Shown here: piece by piece, positions 1 to 8,468 of the stretch
How the letters are laid out: the number at the start of each line of letters is the position of its first letter
Numbering within the stretch: the first letter of the stretch is position 1
NCBI GenBank assembly: GCA_007694185.1
Contig: RECD01000176.1
Coordinates: 1 to 36,139 of the forward strand
DNA length: 36,139 nt
Source: Planctomycetaceae bacterium
GTDB taxonomy: Bacteria; Planctomycetota; Planctomycetia; Pirellulales; Pirellulaceae
Direction: 5' to 3'
Notes under the pieces: model-generated
What the model was told of the DNA's origin: nothing
Database searches by the model: none
What the model saw: only the letters and a program-made list of their open reading frames with translations
Translations under genes and position numbers: made by a program

Positions 1-27
1 CTGAGTCGCTCTTGACGGGCTTGGGGT

Positions 28-48
28 GGTGTTGTTACACCCTTTCTT
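28..48 (+). terminator. Weak hairpin with pyrimidine tail, possible terminator of an upstream gene
   Basis: A 5-bp stem (28-32 with 37-41) with a TGTT loop is followed by a T-rich stretch at 42-48. No coding region can be supported before 132, so this could end a gene lying to the left of the window. The stem is short and the call is tentative. Confidence 0.22.
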
Positions 49-131
49 GGGTCGCGTGTCGAGGCCGATGGCCGTCCGATCGGCTCGCCGGACCCGATCC
101 AGATCCATCCCCCCGCCAAGGAAGGCCGGTC

Positions 132-1292
132 ATGTCTGCTCCCGTCAATTCGGTTCCTCTGTTGGATGTCGGTCGTGCCAACGGCCCCTTGCGTGAGGAG
201 TTTTTGGAGGCCCTGGGCCGGGTGATCGACAGCGGACGGTTCTTCTTCGGCCCGGATGTGGAGGAATTGGAACGCGAGGTCGCCGGGTACAGCCAAGCGG
301 CTCATGGCGTCGGCTGTGCCTCCGGCAGCGACGCGCTGTTGCTGGCACTGATGGCGCTGTCGATCGGCCCCGGTGACGAGGTGATCGTCCCGAGCTTCAC
401 GTTCTTCGCTTCGGTCAGTTGCATCACGCGACTGGGGGCGACGCCGGTCTTCGTCGACATCCGTCCGGACACCTTCAACGTTGACGTCGACGCTTTGGAA
501 TCGGCGATCAGCCCCAAAACGAAAGCGATCATCCCGGTCCATCTGTTCGGCCAGTGTGCCGAGATCGATCGGATCTGCCAAATCGGTGGCGAACACGATA
601 TCCCGGTCATCGAGGACGCGGCTCAGGCGATCGGGGCCGCTTACCACAGCCGACCGGCGGGGAGCTGGGGCACGGTCGGCTGCTTCAGCTTCTATCCGAC
701 CAAAAACCTCGGCGGCATGGGTGACGGCGGGATGATGACGACCGGCGATCCCGCGATGGCCGATCGCTTGCGGTTACTGGCGTCCCACGGGATGCGGCCG
801 CGTTACCATCACCAACTGGTCGGCATCAACAGCCGGCTCGATTCGTTCCAGGCCGCCGTGCTGCGGATCAAAATGAAACACCTGGCGGCCGGCGTGGAAG
901 CTCGGCAGCGCAACGCGTCTCGCTACGCGAGGATGTTCTCCGATGCCGGCTTGGTCGCGGGCGATTTGATCACGCTGCCCCATCGCGACCCGGCGGCGTT
1001 CCACGTTTGGAACCAATACACGATCCGTGTGGCCGGTGGTCGACGGGATGAACTGAAGGCTCACCTCGCCGAACAAAGTGTGGGGTCGGAGATTTACTAC
1101 CCAATTCCGATGCACCAGCAAAAATGCTTTGACAACTTCCGGGTCGCCGGCTCGGGGTTGGCGCAGACAGAAGCAGCCGCCGCCGAAGTTTTGAATTTGC
1201 CGATCTACCCGGAATTGCGGGTTGATGAGCAATCCCGCGTGGTCGAAGCGATCGGGCAGTACTTTGCCCGGGCGAACCGGGTCGCGGCCTAA
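132..1292 (+). CDS. DegT/DnrJ/EryC1/StrS family PLP-dependent aminotransferase
   Basis: A 386-residue sugar aminotransferase of the DegT/DnrJ/EryC1/StrS family. Such enzymes usually transfer an amino group to a nucleotide-linked keto-sugar for surface polysaccharide or secondary metabolite synthesis. The fold-type I signature is clear: the GSDALLLAL segment near residue 65, the EDAAQAIGA motif with Asp162 for the pyridine nitrogen, and the Schiff-base lysine Lys191 in SFYPTKNLGGMGDGG. The ATG at 132 is chosen because an AAGGAAGG ribosome site lies six bases before it; the frame stays open to base 12, but that extension looks unlike the family. No nucleotide-sugar gene adjoins it, so the substrate cannot be told. 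A strong hairpin follows the stop. Confidence 0.93.
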   Translation: MSAPVNSVPLLDVGRANGPLREEFLEALGRVIDSGRFFFGPDVEELEREVAGYSQAAHGVGCASGSDALLLALMALSIGPGDEVIVPSFTFFASVSCITRLGATPVFVDIRPDTFNVDVDALESAISPKTKAIIPVHLFGQCAEIDRICQIGGEHDIPVIEDAAQAIGAAYHSRPAGSWGTVGCFSFYPTKNLGGMGDGGMMTTGDPAMADRLRLLASHGMRPRYHHQLVGINSRLDSFQAAVLRIKMKHLAAGVEARQRNASRYARMFSDAGLVAGDLITLPHRDPAAFHVWNQYTIRVAGGRRDELKAHLAEQSVGSEIYYPIPMHQQKCFDNFRVAGSGLAQTEAAAAEVLNLPIYPELRVDEQSRVVEAIGQYFARANRVAA

Positions 1293-1323
1293 ATCGGCAC
1301 GCCAAATCGGGATCACCGGTCGA

Positions 1324-1350
1324 CTTGCCCGCCACGTCCCGGCGGGCGAG
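1324..1350 (+). terminator. GC-rich hairpin after the aminotransferase
   Basis: Ten bases (1324-1333) pair with 1341-1350, with one G-U wobble and a seven-base loop. It sits in the 87-base gap between the aminotransferase stop and the ABC ATPase start. There is no T-tract, so it is either a U-less terminator or an mRNA-processing or attenuating structure. Confidence 0.4.
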
Positions 1351-1379
1351 ACTGAGGGGGAGTTGCCTGCGAGCCTATC

Positions 1380-2393
1380 GTGGGTTGCACCTTCTGGCGG
1401 TTCCTTTCCGATTCCCAGGCTCTGCTTCGCGTGACCTCGACCGCCATCCATCCCTCCTCCCCTGCTTCACCTCCCGGGGAGGCTCCTGCCGTTTGGACTC
1501 AGGGTCTGGGAAAGCGATATGGCAACTTCGACGCGTTGAACGATCTGACGCTGGAGATCGCGCGGGGCGAAGTCTTCGGGCTACTCGGGCCCAACGGCGC
1601 TGGGAAAACCACTTTTCTCCGCACTTTGTTGGGTTACCTGCGGAGGACTTCCGGCAGTGCTGAGGTGCTGGGGATCGACCCGGAAGTCGACCCGGTGGGA
1701 GTCCGCCGGTTCGTCTCGTACCTGCCCGGCGACGCGCGGCTGCCGCGGCAGTTGCGTGGGCACGCCGTGCTGCGATTCTTCGCCGATATCCGTCCGGACG
1801 GCGACTTAGAAAACGCGTTGGCGATCGCGGATCGGCTGGAACTCGATCTCCGCCGCCACGTCGGTTTCATGTCGACGGGGATGCGTCAAAAGCTGGCCAT
1901 CGCCGCCGTGATCGGAACGCGATCTCAAGTGCTCATTCTCGACGAGCCGACCGCCAATCTCGACCCGACGATCCGGTCGCGAGTTTTGGAACTGGTGTTG
2001 GAAACCAAACGCGAAGGCCGCACGGTGATTTTTTCGTCTCACGTGTTGTCGGAAATCGAAGAGGTGTGTGACCGGGTCGCGCTGCTGCGGCAGGGCCGCT
2101 TGGCACTTCACCAGAAGCTGGCCGAGCTGCGTGCTCGCCATCGCATCCTGGCGACCCGGATGTCTACGACACCGGGCGCGGCCGCATCGTTGCCAGCGGT
2201 TCCGCCGGAACTGGCGGAATCGATTTCACAGGTCGCATTCGACGGTCCCGAGTTGATGATCGAGACGGTCGGCGATTTGGCGCCGGTGCTGGGTTGGCTC
2301 GCATCGCTCGATCTGACAAAGGTTCGGGCCGAGACCTTCGGGTTGCGGGCGGTCTACGATTCGGTCCACCATCACGAGGCGGTGTCGGTTTGA
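1380..2393 (+). CDS. ABC transporter ATP-binding protein (ABC-2 type exporter)
   Basis: Cytoplasmic ATPase of an ABC exporter, about 320-337 residues. Counted from the GTG at 1380 it has Walker A GPNGAGKT at 70-77, a divergent signature (MSTGM instead of LSGGQ) near 164-168, Walker B LILDEP at about 185-190 and the H-loop His221 in FSSHVLSE. The C-terminal 100 residues form the non-catalytic tail common in CcmA/NatA-like subunits. The start is uncertain: GTG at 1380 and GTG at 1431 are both in frame, neither has a good ribosome site, and homology begins only near residue 38. The stop overlaps the likely start of the permease, so the two are translationally coupled. The substrate is unknown. 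Confidence 0.92.
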   Translation: MGCTFWRFLSDSQALLRVTSTAIHPSSPASPPGEAPAVWTQGLGKRYGNFDALNDLTLEIARGEVFGLLGPNGAGKTTFLRTLLGYLRRTSGSAEVLGIDPEVDPVGVRRFVSYLPGDARLPRQLRGHAVLRFFADIRPDGDLENALAIADRLELDLRRHVGFMSTGMRQKLAIAAVIGTRSQVLILDEPTANLDPTIRSRVLELVLETKREGRTVIFSSHVLSEIEEVCDRVALLRQGRLALHQKLAELRARHRILATRMSTTPGAAASLPAVPPELAESISQVAFDGPELMIETVGDLAPVLGWLASLDLTKVRAETFGLRAVYDSVHHHEAVSV

Positions 2394-3355
2394 TCGATCG
2401 AGTCTTGGTCCGCACTTATCTGGTGCAATCGCTGCTGCTGTGGGCCGCCTGCGCTACCACCCTGTTCGCCTTCGCCTGGGTGCGGGTGTGGGTCAGCAGC
2501 CTGATCGACATGGGACAATTTCGCACCATCGTCGAGCAATTTCGCGATTTCGAGCGTTTCGCGCCGATCGGGTTCGACGCCCTGTTCACCCATACCGGGC
2601 GGATCGGGATGACGTTTGACGAGCCGATCGTGATCCTTTGTACGGTGGTTTGGGCGATCGCCCGCGGTTCGGACGTCGTCAGTGGCGAGCTCGGTCGGGG
2701 AACGCTCGAGATGCTGCTCGCGCAGCCGATTTCCCGGACCAAATTGCTGCTTTCGCATGCTGCGGTCGCCACGGCCGGCTTGGCATCGATCGTGCTTGCG
2801 CTCTGGGCGGGGATGGCGATCGGGGTGGCCAGAACGGAGGTCACCGAAACGGTCCCGCCGCCTTCGTTGCGGATCCCCTTCACGGCGTTCGAACTCCCGT
2901 TGACCATGGCGGGGCCGACTCAGGAGTCGTTCCCGATGAGCAGCGTGGTCAATCCCTACGATTTCGCCGCCGGCGTCTTTTCGTTGTTCGCGTTGGGATT
3001 TTTCGTGCTCGGTTTGTCGACGCTGTTGAGTTGTCTGGACCGGTACCGGTGGCGGACGATCGGTTTGGTATTGTCGATCTACATTTTTCAGCTAGTCATT
3101 TATGGGCTGGGGAAGGCCGCCGACCGACTGTCGTGGCTGCAGGGCTGGTCGTTCTTCAATTGGTACCGGCCGCAGAAACAGATCGCCGAAGTCGCTGGCG
3201 GGGGGTGGGCGGCGCCCTGGCGTTGGACGGGCCCGGACGCCGATTCCTGGTTCGGTCCGGGTGTCTACCCGTGGCTACTGATCGGGGGTGGGCTGCTGTT
3301 TTATCTGTTGGGAATCATCGCGTTTCGTCGTCGCGACCTCCCGGCCCCCTTGTAA
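2390..3355 (+). CDS. ABC-2 type transporter permease
   Basis: Membrane partner of the preceding ATPase, about 321 residues. Roughly six hydrophobic segments are visible, including an N-terminal helix (LLLWAACATTLFAFAW), a segment ending in LALWAGMAIGVA, and a last helix near the C-terminus (GGGLLFYLLGIIAF). The stretch GRGTLEMLLAQPISRTKLL after the second helix is typical of ABC-2 permeases (first cytoplasmic loop). The TTG at 2390 is chosen because it gives a TTGA overlap with the ATPase stop and starts just before the first helix; the frame is open further upstream, but only within the ATPase gene. A hairpin with a T6 run lies 46-98 bases after the stop. Confidence 0.88.
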   Translation: MIDRVLVRTYLVQSLLLWAACATTLFAFAWVRVWVSSLIDMGQFRTIVEQFRDFERFAPIGFDALFTHTGRIGMTFDEPIVILCTVVWAIARGSDVVSGELGRGTLEMLLAQPISRTKLLLSHAAVATAGLASIVLALWAGMAIGVARTEVTETVPPPSLRIPFTAFELPLTMAGPTQESFPMSSVVNPYDFAAGVFSLFALGFFVLGLSTLLSCLDRYRWRTIGLVLSIYIFQLVIYGLGKAADRLSWLQGWSFFNWYRPQKQIAEVAGGGWAAPWRWTGPDADSWFGPGVYPWLLIGGGLLFYLLGIIAFRRRDLPAPL

Positions 3356-3365
3356 GCCGCGCTCG

Positions 3366-3394
3366 TTGTGGAAAATCGCGCCGATTTTTATACT
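3366..3394 (+). promoter_or_regulatory. Candidate sigma70-like promoter upstream of the ROK kinase
   Basis: TTGTGG at 3366-3371 and TATACT at 3389-3394 are separated by exactly 17 bases, in an AT-rich patch just after the permease stop. Transcription would begin near 3401, where the hairpin region starts. The -35 box matches the consensus at only three of six positions and planctomycete promoters are poorly known, so this is a moderate call from pattern alone. Confidence 0.35.
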
Positions 3395-3400
3395 TGGCTG

Positions 3401-3453
3401 CGGCGGCTCGACGCGGTCCCTTCGTCCTGTCGTCCCGACAGCCGCCGTTTTTT
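3401..3453 (+). terminator. Rho-independent terminator or attenuator with nested hairpins and T6
   Basis: A perfect inner hairpin CTGTCG-TCC-CGACAG occupies 3427-3441. The bases right after it, CCGCCG (3442-3447), can pair with CGGCGG at 3401-3406 to form an outer stem, and six T residues follow at 3448-3453. This is the only canonical stem-plus-U-tract I found in the window. It could end the ABC exporter transcript, or act as an attenuator if the candidate promoter just upstream drives the ROK kinase. Confidence 0.55.
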
Positions 3454-3492
3454 CGCAATCCGGGCACCACGAGCCCACACGCACGAGCCCGC

Positions 3493-4527
3493 ATGACCCG
3501 ATCGGCCGGTAAACCCACTCACCTTGACGCCAAACTGCCCCTGTACCTCGGCGTCGACGTCGGCGGCACCGGGATCAAGATCGGGTTGGTCGACGACCAG
3601 GGTCAGACGCTCGACCACGAAGCGATCGAAACCCGTGAAACCGACGGGCCGGTCGCGGCGATGCGACAGGTGGCGGACGTTTATCGTCGGTTCCTCGCAC
3701 GCACGGGGCTCGACAGCCGCGACGTACTCGCCTGCGGGCTCGGGGCCCCGGGGCCGATGGACGTCGAAACGGGGTTGCTCGTCGCCCCGCCACAATTGCC
3801 GAGTTGGTCGGATTTTCCCTTGCGGGACTGCTTGGCCGAGTGCCTCGGTTTGCCGGTAGCGTTCTTGAACGACGCCAACGCGGCGGCTTTCGGGGAGCAT
3901 TGGTTGGGGGGCGGCCAGGCCGCCAGGTCGATGGTGCTGTTGACCCTTGGGACTGGGGTCGGTGGCGGGATTTTGGCTGACGGCCGGCTCGTCCACGGGA
4001 CCAACAGTTTCGGCGGCGAGTTCGGCCATTTGATCGTCAACCCGGCCGCCGACGCGCGGCTTTGCGCATGGGGCGGGGGTCGCGGCCAGTTGGAAGCCTA
4101 CGCGTCGGCGGCGGCGGTCACGCTGCGCACCCGGCAACGCTTGCAGGATGGTGCCGTCAGCGCCTTGCGGCGGCTCACGGAAACCGTGACCCCGCTGGAC
4201 GTCTACCACGCGGCGCAGGATGGTGACGGCTTGGCGCTGGAACTGATCGATGAGGCGGCCGACTGGCTGAGCATTGGCGTGACCACGATCGTGCATGTGC
4301 TCGACCCCGGGGTGGTCGTGATCGGCGGGGCGATGACGTTCGGTGGCGAAGGTTGCCCGATCGGCCAACGGTTTTTGAAGGGAGTCACGCAGGGGTTCCG
4401 CGAACGGACGTTCGAAAACGTTTTCGCGGGTACCCACATCGGCTTTGCACGGCTCGGGGCCGATGCGGGTTACTTGGGCGCGGCAGGTTACGCCCGCCAA
4501 CAGAGTCGGACTGCGGCCGGGGCCTGA
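3493..4527 (+). CDS. ROK family sugar kinase (glucokinase-like)
   Basis: A 344-residue cytoplasmic kinase of the ROK family, expected to phosphorylate glucose or a related hexose with ATP. Visible motifs are the first phosphate loop GVDVGGTGIKIGLVD (20-34), the catalytic Asp127 in FLNDANAAAFGEHWLGG, the second phosphate loop LTLGTGVGGGI (150-160), and GGEFGH ending in His179, a zinc ligand in the family. The usual cysteine cluster CxCGxxGCxE is degenerate: CAWGGGRGQLE at 191-201 keeps a single cysteine. The ATG at 3493 is chosen because homology starts about 18 residues later; the frame is open far upstream and no clear ribosome site is present. Specificity cannot be assigned from the sequence. 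Confidence 0.9.
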   Translation: MTRSAGKPTHLDAKLPLYLGVDVGGTGIKIGLVDDQGQTLDHEAIETRETDGPVAAMRQVADVYRRFLARTGLDSRDVLACGLGAPGPMDVETGLLVAPPQLPSWSDFPLRDCLAECLGLPVAFLNDANAAAFGEHWLGGGQAARSMVLLTLGTGVGGGILADGRLVHGTNSFGGEFGHLIVNPAADARLCAWGGGRGQLEAYASAAAVTLRTRQRLQDGAVSALRRLTETVTPLDVYHAAQDGDGLALELIDEAADWLSIGVTTIVHVLDPGVVVIGGAMTFGGEGCPIGQRFLKGVTQGFRERTFENVFAGTHIGFARLGADAGYLGAAGYARQQSRTAAGA

Positions 4528-4600
4528 AACGCGGCGAACGGATGGTGGGGCCCGATCGGCAATCCGCCGACGCGCGGCCAGCTCGAGGATGATTTTGATT

Positions 4601-6403
4601 ATGACTGAACACATTCGCAACTTCTGCATCATCGCACACATCGATCACGGCAAGAGCACGCTGGCCGATCGGTTGCTGGAATACACCGGCACCGTCCAAA
4701 AGCGGCAGATGAAGGAGCAGTTGCTCGATGACCTGGATCTGGAGCGTCAACGTGGGATCACGATCAAGGCGCGTGCGGTGTCGATGCGTCTGCAGCTCGA
4801 CGGCCAGGCGTACGAGCTGAACCTGATCGACACCCCGGGCCACGTCGACTTCCATTACGAGGTCTCGCGATCACTCGCCTGCTGTGAAGGTGCGCTGCTG
4901 TTGGTCGACGCGTTTCAGGGCGTGGAGGCCCAAACGGTCGCCAACGCCTACGCTGCGATGGAACACGATTTGAAAATCATCCCGGTGATCAACAAGATCG
5001 ACTTGGCTTACGCCCGCCCGGAAGAGGTGGCGGAGGAGATGCACCAGACGCTCGGGATCGACCCTGACGATTGCGTCAAGGTGAGTGCCAAGACGGGGGT
5101 GGGTGTCGATGAACTGGTCCGGTCGATCGTCCGTCTCGTCCCGGCGCCCGGAGGGGACGCGAAGGGGCCGTTGCAAGCGATGGTCTTCGACTCCAGTTAC
5201 GACGACTACCGCGGCGCGATCACCTACATCCGGATGATGAACGGCACGGTCCGGAAAGGTCAAAAGATCCGGTTTCTGCGCGCCGGTAGCCAGCACGAGA
5301 TCATCGAACTGGGTCAATTCGTGCCCGGTCGTAAGCCCTGCGACGAACTGAAGGTCGGCCAGGTCGGCTACCTGATCTGCAACATCAAGTCGTTGGGCGA
5401 CGTTCACATCGGGGACACGATCAGCACCACCGGGAACGACGCCGCGGAGCCGTTGCCCGGCTACGACCGCCCGAAGCGGATGGTTTACTGCGGGCTGTTT
5501 CCGAGCGACGGGCAGGATTTTTCGGAGCTTCGAGAAGCCTTGGAACGCTTGGCGATCAACGACCCGAGTTTCGAATTCGAGCCCGAAACCAGCGACGCGT
5601 TGGGCTTCGGATTCCGCTGCGGTTTCCTCGGCTTGCTGCACATGGAAATCGTGCAGCAACGGCTGGAACAGGAATCGGACGTCGACTTGGTGCAGACCGC
5701 GCCGAATGTGACGTATGAGATTATCACCAAACGGGGTGACACGCTCACCATCCACAAACCGCAAGACGTTCCCGACTCGGGCGACATCGAAGAGTTCCGT
5801 CAACCGATCGTCCGTTGCAACATCGTCGTGCCGATCGAGTACATCGGCGCGATCATGAAGTTGGCACAGGAGCGGCGGGGAATTCAACGGAGTCAGGAAT
5901 ACATCGGGACCCAGCGGGCGATGCTGACCTACGACATCCCGCTGGCCGAAGTGATCTACGACTTGCACGATAAGATCAAGAGCGCCACGCGTGGCTACGG
6001 AACCCTCGATTACGAGATGGTCGGCTACGAAGCGGCCGACCTTTGCCGGCTCGATATCCTGGTCAACGGCAACCGCGTCGATGCACTCAGCGTCGTTTGC
6101 AACAAGGCGGATGCCGACCGCCGGGGACGGGCCGTCGCCAAAAAGCTCAAGGCCGAGATCGAACGGCACATGTTCGAGGTGGCGGTCCAGGCAGCCATCG
6201 GCAGCCGCGTCATCGCCCGGGAAACCGTCCCCGCGATGCGGAAGAACGTGACCGCGAAGTGCTACGGGGGTGACATCACCCGAAAGCGGAAGCTGCTGCA
6301 AAAGCAGAAAGAAGGGAAGAAGCGGATGAAAGCGGTCGGCAACGTCGAGATCAGCCAAAAGGCGTTCATGGCGGTCCTCAGCGGCGGCGAGCCGGAGCAA
6401 TGA
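4601..6403 (+). CDS. lepA: Elongation factor 4 (LepA), ribosome-associated GTPase
   Basis: A 600-residue translational GTPase, the usual length for LepA/EF4, which acts on the ribosome in initiation and back-translocation. Motifs include the P-loop AHIDHGKST (12-20), the switch I segment ERQRGITIKA, DTPGHVDF (switch II), NKIDLA (guanine specificity) and SAKTG. The C-terminal LepA-specific segment is intact, with GGDITRKRKLLQKQKEGKKR near the end. The ATG at 4601 gives the canonical MTEHIRNFCIIAHIDHGKS start; an in-frame ATG at 4589 would add MILI and is the alternative. A GAGGA motif at 4585-4589 favours 4601. The stop lies four bases from the stop of the convergent dehydrogenase gene. Confidence 0.97.
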   Translation: MTEHIRNFCIIAHIDHGKSTLADRLLEYTGTVQKRQMKEQLLDDLDLERQRGITIKARAVSMRLQLDGQAYELNLIDTPGHVDFHYEVSRSLACCEGALLLVDAFQGVEAQTVANAYAAMEHDLKIIPVINKIDLAYARPEEVAEEMHQTLGIDPDDCVKVSAKTGVGVDELVRSIVRLVPAPGGDAKGPLQAMVFDSSYDDYRGAITYIRMMNGTVRKGQKIRFLRAGSQHEIIELGQFVPGRKPCDELKVGQVGYLICNIKSLGDVHIGDTISTTGNDAAEPLPGYDRPKRMVYCGLFPSDGQDFSELREALERLAINDPSFEFEPETSDALGFGFRCGFLGLLHMEIVQQRLEQESDVDLVQTAPNVTYEIITKRGDTLTIHKPQDVPDSGDIEEFRQPIVRCNIVVPIEYIGAIMKLAQERRGIQRSQEYIGTQRAMLTYDIPLAEVIYDLHDKIKSATRGYGTLDYEMVGYEAADLCRLDILVNGNRVDALSVVCNKADADRRGRAVAKKLKAEIERHMFEVAVQAAIGSRVIARETVPAMRKNVTAKCYGGDITRKRKLLQKQKEGKKRMKAVGNVEISQKAFMAVLSGGEPEQ

Positions 6404-6407
6404 TCCG

Positions 6408-7685
6408 CTATCCCAGATCGGCGTAACTCCGCACCGTTTCGCTCGGCGACCTCCCGGCGGCGAGGAGGTCGAGCAGCCCGTTCGGGGCCATCAACGCCGG
6501 CTCACCCTCGCCGGCCCGAATCGCTTGCTCCAAAACCTGGCTACCGAGCGAATCGAAGAACCGAAAAAAACCGCCTCGAAATCCCAGCCCACCCCGCATG
6601 GCCAACTCGATGTGCTCGAGCGAATCGACCACCCGGTCGGAAAGCAGTGCGGCCGCCTCGATCCACATCGGGATCGCCAACGACTGACGGAGCTGCTCCG
6701 GGTCCCACGTCCGGGTCTCACGCGTGTATCGACGGATCACCTCTTGGGCATCGGGATGAAGCCGGTCGGTGACCAATGCCGTTTCGGCCGCCGACAGCCC
6801 GTGAAAAAAACCGCCTCCGGCGGCAGCCCCCAGTCGCTTCGCCTTGAGCATGCCTGGCAAGATCGGCGCCGGGTCGATCCGCTTGGGAAACGCACGCCAG
6901 AACACCCGCCCCGTATCGAATGCGGTACGCATCCCGATGCGATCGACCAATTCCAGCGGCGACATCGGCATGCCGAACTCACGAGCGGCCCGATCCAGCT
7001 CGTCTGCGGAAGCGCCGCGTCCCAACAGCAACATCGCCTGATTCAAATAGGGGGCCAACAGCCGGTTGACGACGAACCCGGGTCTGTCTTTCGTTACCAA
7101 GACCTCCTTACCTAGGCTGGCGGCAAATTCCCGACATCGCTTCAGCGTCTCCGGTGACGTCGATTCGCAGGGGATCATCTCGATCAGCGGCCGTTCCGTC
7201 ACCGGCATGAAGAAGTGCATGCCCAACGCGTTCGTCGGGTTCCCGAGCGACGCGAAAATCTCGGCGACCTTCAGATTGGACGTGTTCGTCGCGAGAACCG
7301 TTTCGGGGCCCCATGCCGCCGAAGCGGCAAGAAAAAACGCCCGCTTCAGTTCGAGTTGCTCGGGGATGGACTCGATCACGACCGCCGGTCGCTCCCAACC
7401 GTCGGCCACGACGGGCCCCGGGCCGTGTATCGCGATCGCGTTCAATCCCGGCAGCGGGCAGCCGATCGGGCGGACCGTCAGCCGCGGGTCCGGCGTCAGA
7501 ACGGATTCGGCCGCCAGGCGTAGCGATGCCGGGTCAGTGTCCGCCAGCATCACCGGCCAATCGTGCGCGACACAATCCGCCAAAATCGCTCGGCCGACGA
7601 CGCCGGCACCAACCAAGGCCACCGGGCCGCGCATTACGTTGGCAAAAGAATCGGTCGGTTCGGCTGGGGCGGGTTTCGAAGTCAT
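6408..7685 (-). CDS. 3-hydroxyacyl-CoA dehydrogenase, NAD-binding, stand-alone
   Basis: A 425-residue enzyme matching the two-domain dehydrogenase half of FadB/FadJ, without the hydratase domain. It should oxidise 3-hydroxyacyl-CoA with NAD in fatty-acid beta-oxidation or a related pathway. The Rossmann motif VGAGVVG is at 25-31. All four catalytic positions of the family can be placed: Ser136 (NTSNL), His157 (GMHFF), Glu169 (LIEMIP) and Asn207 (FVVNRLL). HFFMPV replaces the more common HFFNPV. The C-terminal 3HCDH domains follow, with ELVDRIGMRTAFD. The ATG at 7685 lies just before the Rossmann fold; the frame extends further upstream without family similarity. No other beta-oxidation gene is adjacent. 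Confidence 0.9.
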   Translation of the reverse strand: MTSKPAPAEPTDSFANVMRGPVALVGAGVVGRAILADCVAHDWPVMLADTDPASLRLAAESVLTPDPRLTVRPIGCPLPGLNAIAIHGPGPVVADGWERPAVVIESIPEQLELKRAFFLAASAAWGPETVLATNTSNLKVAEIFASLGNPTNALGMHFFMPVTERPLIEMIPCESTSPETLKRCREFAASLGKEVLVTKDRPGFVVNRLLAPYLNQAMLLLGRGASADELDRAAREFGMPMSPLELVDRIGMRTAFDTGRVFWRAFPKRIDPAPILPGMLKAKRLGAAAGGGFFHGLSAAETALVTDRLHPDAQEVIRRYTRETRTWDPEQLRQSLAIPMWIEAAALLSDRVVDSLEHIELAMRGGLGFRGGFFRFFDSLGSQVLEQAIRAGEGEPALMAPNGLLDLLAAGRSPSETVRSYADLG

Positions 7686-7831
7686 CGCGATATGGTAAAC
7701 CACACTCCGCCAGCTTCCGCCACCCCCGGACACGGGAAAGGGAGTTGGCAAGCGTCGGCGCCGACGTGATCGTCGAGCCGCTACCCAAGGACGGGTCGAT
7801 CGCCATTTTTTCCGTTCAAGGAGCCTTTTTG

Positions 7832-8344
7832 ATGCCGGAATCCGTTGCCCGTCGCCCGCGCGGCCTGTCGGGAAATCCACTCCCCTTGGGTGGTCCAAAG
7901 CCGAGCCGAGTTAACCGAGGGGTTTGGCGATACCGTTCACGGCTGGTCGGATTGTGGCTGTGCGGGTGTTTGGGTTTGGCTTGGGCTGGCGGCTGTTCAT
8001 CGACCGCCACGCCCCCCACGGCCACGGAAGCCATCAAACCGGGCCCGGTGACGGTCGTGATCGAGTTGGGTAGCGAACAGAAGAGCCATCAATTCGACGA
8101 GGTTCAGCCGGGAACCACGATCGCCGAATTGATGGCACAGATCGAGGACCCACCCGTTCGGCTTACCGGATCGGGCTCGATGGCGTTCGTCGAGTCGATC
8201 GGCGAACTGGGGACCGACCGCGGTCTGGGCTGGACGTTCCGGGTCAACGGCGAGTGGGCCGATCGCGGTATCGGCGCTTTTCCGCTGGAACCGCCTGCCG
8301 AGATCCGTTGGACGCATGGGGCGTTTGAATCTTCGGCGCCGTAG
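7832..8344 (+). CDS. Predicted exported lipoprotein with a DUF4430-like domain
   Basis: A 170-residue protein with an unusually long, basic N-terminal region (about 38 residues), a hydrophobic core LVGLWLCGCLGLAWAGGC, and a lipobox-like Cys55 followed by a Ser/Thr/Pro linker. The second half contains GLGWTFRVNGEWADRGIG and PPAEIRWTHG, which resemble DUF4430, the small domain related to the C-terminal part of transcobalamin-like proteins. The function is not known; a surface or periplasmic ligand-binding role is only inference. The ATG at 7832 is supported by AAGGAG at 7818-7823, eight bases upstream. The lipobox A-G-G-C is a near match only, so cleavage by signal peptidase II is likely but not certain. 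Confidence 0.75.
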   Translation: MPESVARRPRGLSGNPLPLGGPKPSRVNRGVWRYRSRLVGLWLCGCLGLAWAGGCSSTATPPTATEAIKPGPVTVVIELGSEQKSHQFDEVQPGTTIAELMAQIEDPPVRLTGSGSMAFVESIGELGTDRGLGWTFRVNGEWADRGIGAFPLEPPAEIRWTHGAFESSAP

Positions 8345-8456
8345 CGAACGACGAACCGGCGCCCGAGGCTCGGTCTCCGACGTTAGAATGCCGGGAATTA
8401 AAACGACGCCCGATCGGCAGGTGGGATGAACCACGGCCATCGGCTTGGCAGGACCC

Positions 8457-8462
8457 AGGAGG
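8457..8462 (+). promoter_or_regulatory. Consensus ribosome binding site fixing the yceH start
   Basis: AGGAGG lies six bases before the ATG at 8469. It supports that start over the in-frame codon at 8445, which would lie upstream of the site. Confidence 0.8.
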
Positions 8463-8468
8463 CAGCAG

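Noticed and set aside
3388-4641. Open frame of about 417 codons antisense to the ROK kinase
   Set aside because: No recognisable domain; the plus-strand frame carries clear ROK motifs.
4871-6400. Long open frame (about 509 codons) on the minus strand opposite lepA
   Set aside because: It is the antisense of an excellent LepA match, and its translation has the Val/Asp/His/Leu-rich look of antisense GC-rich coding sequence.
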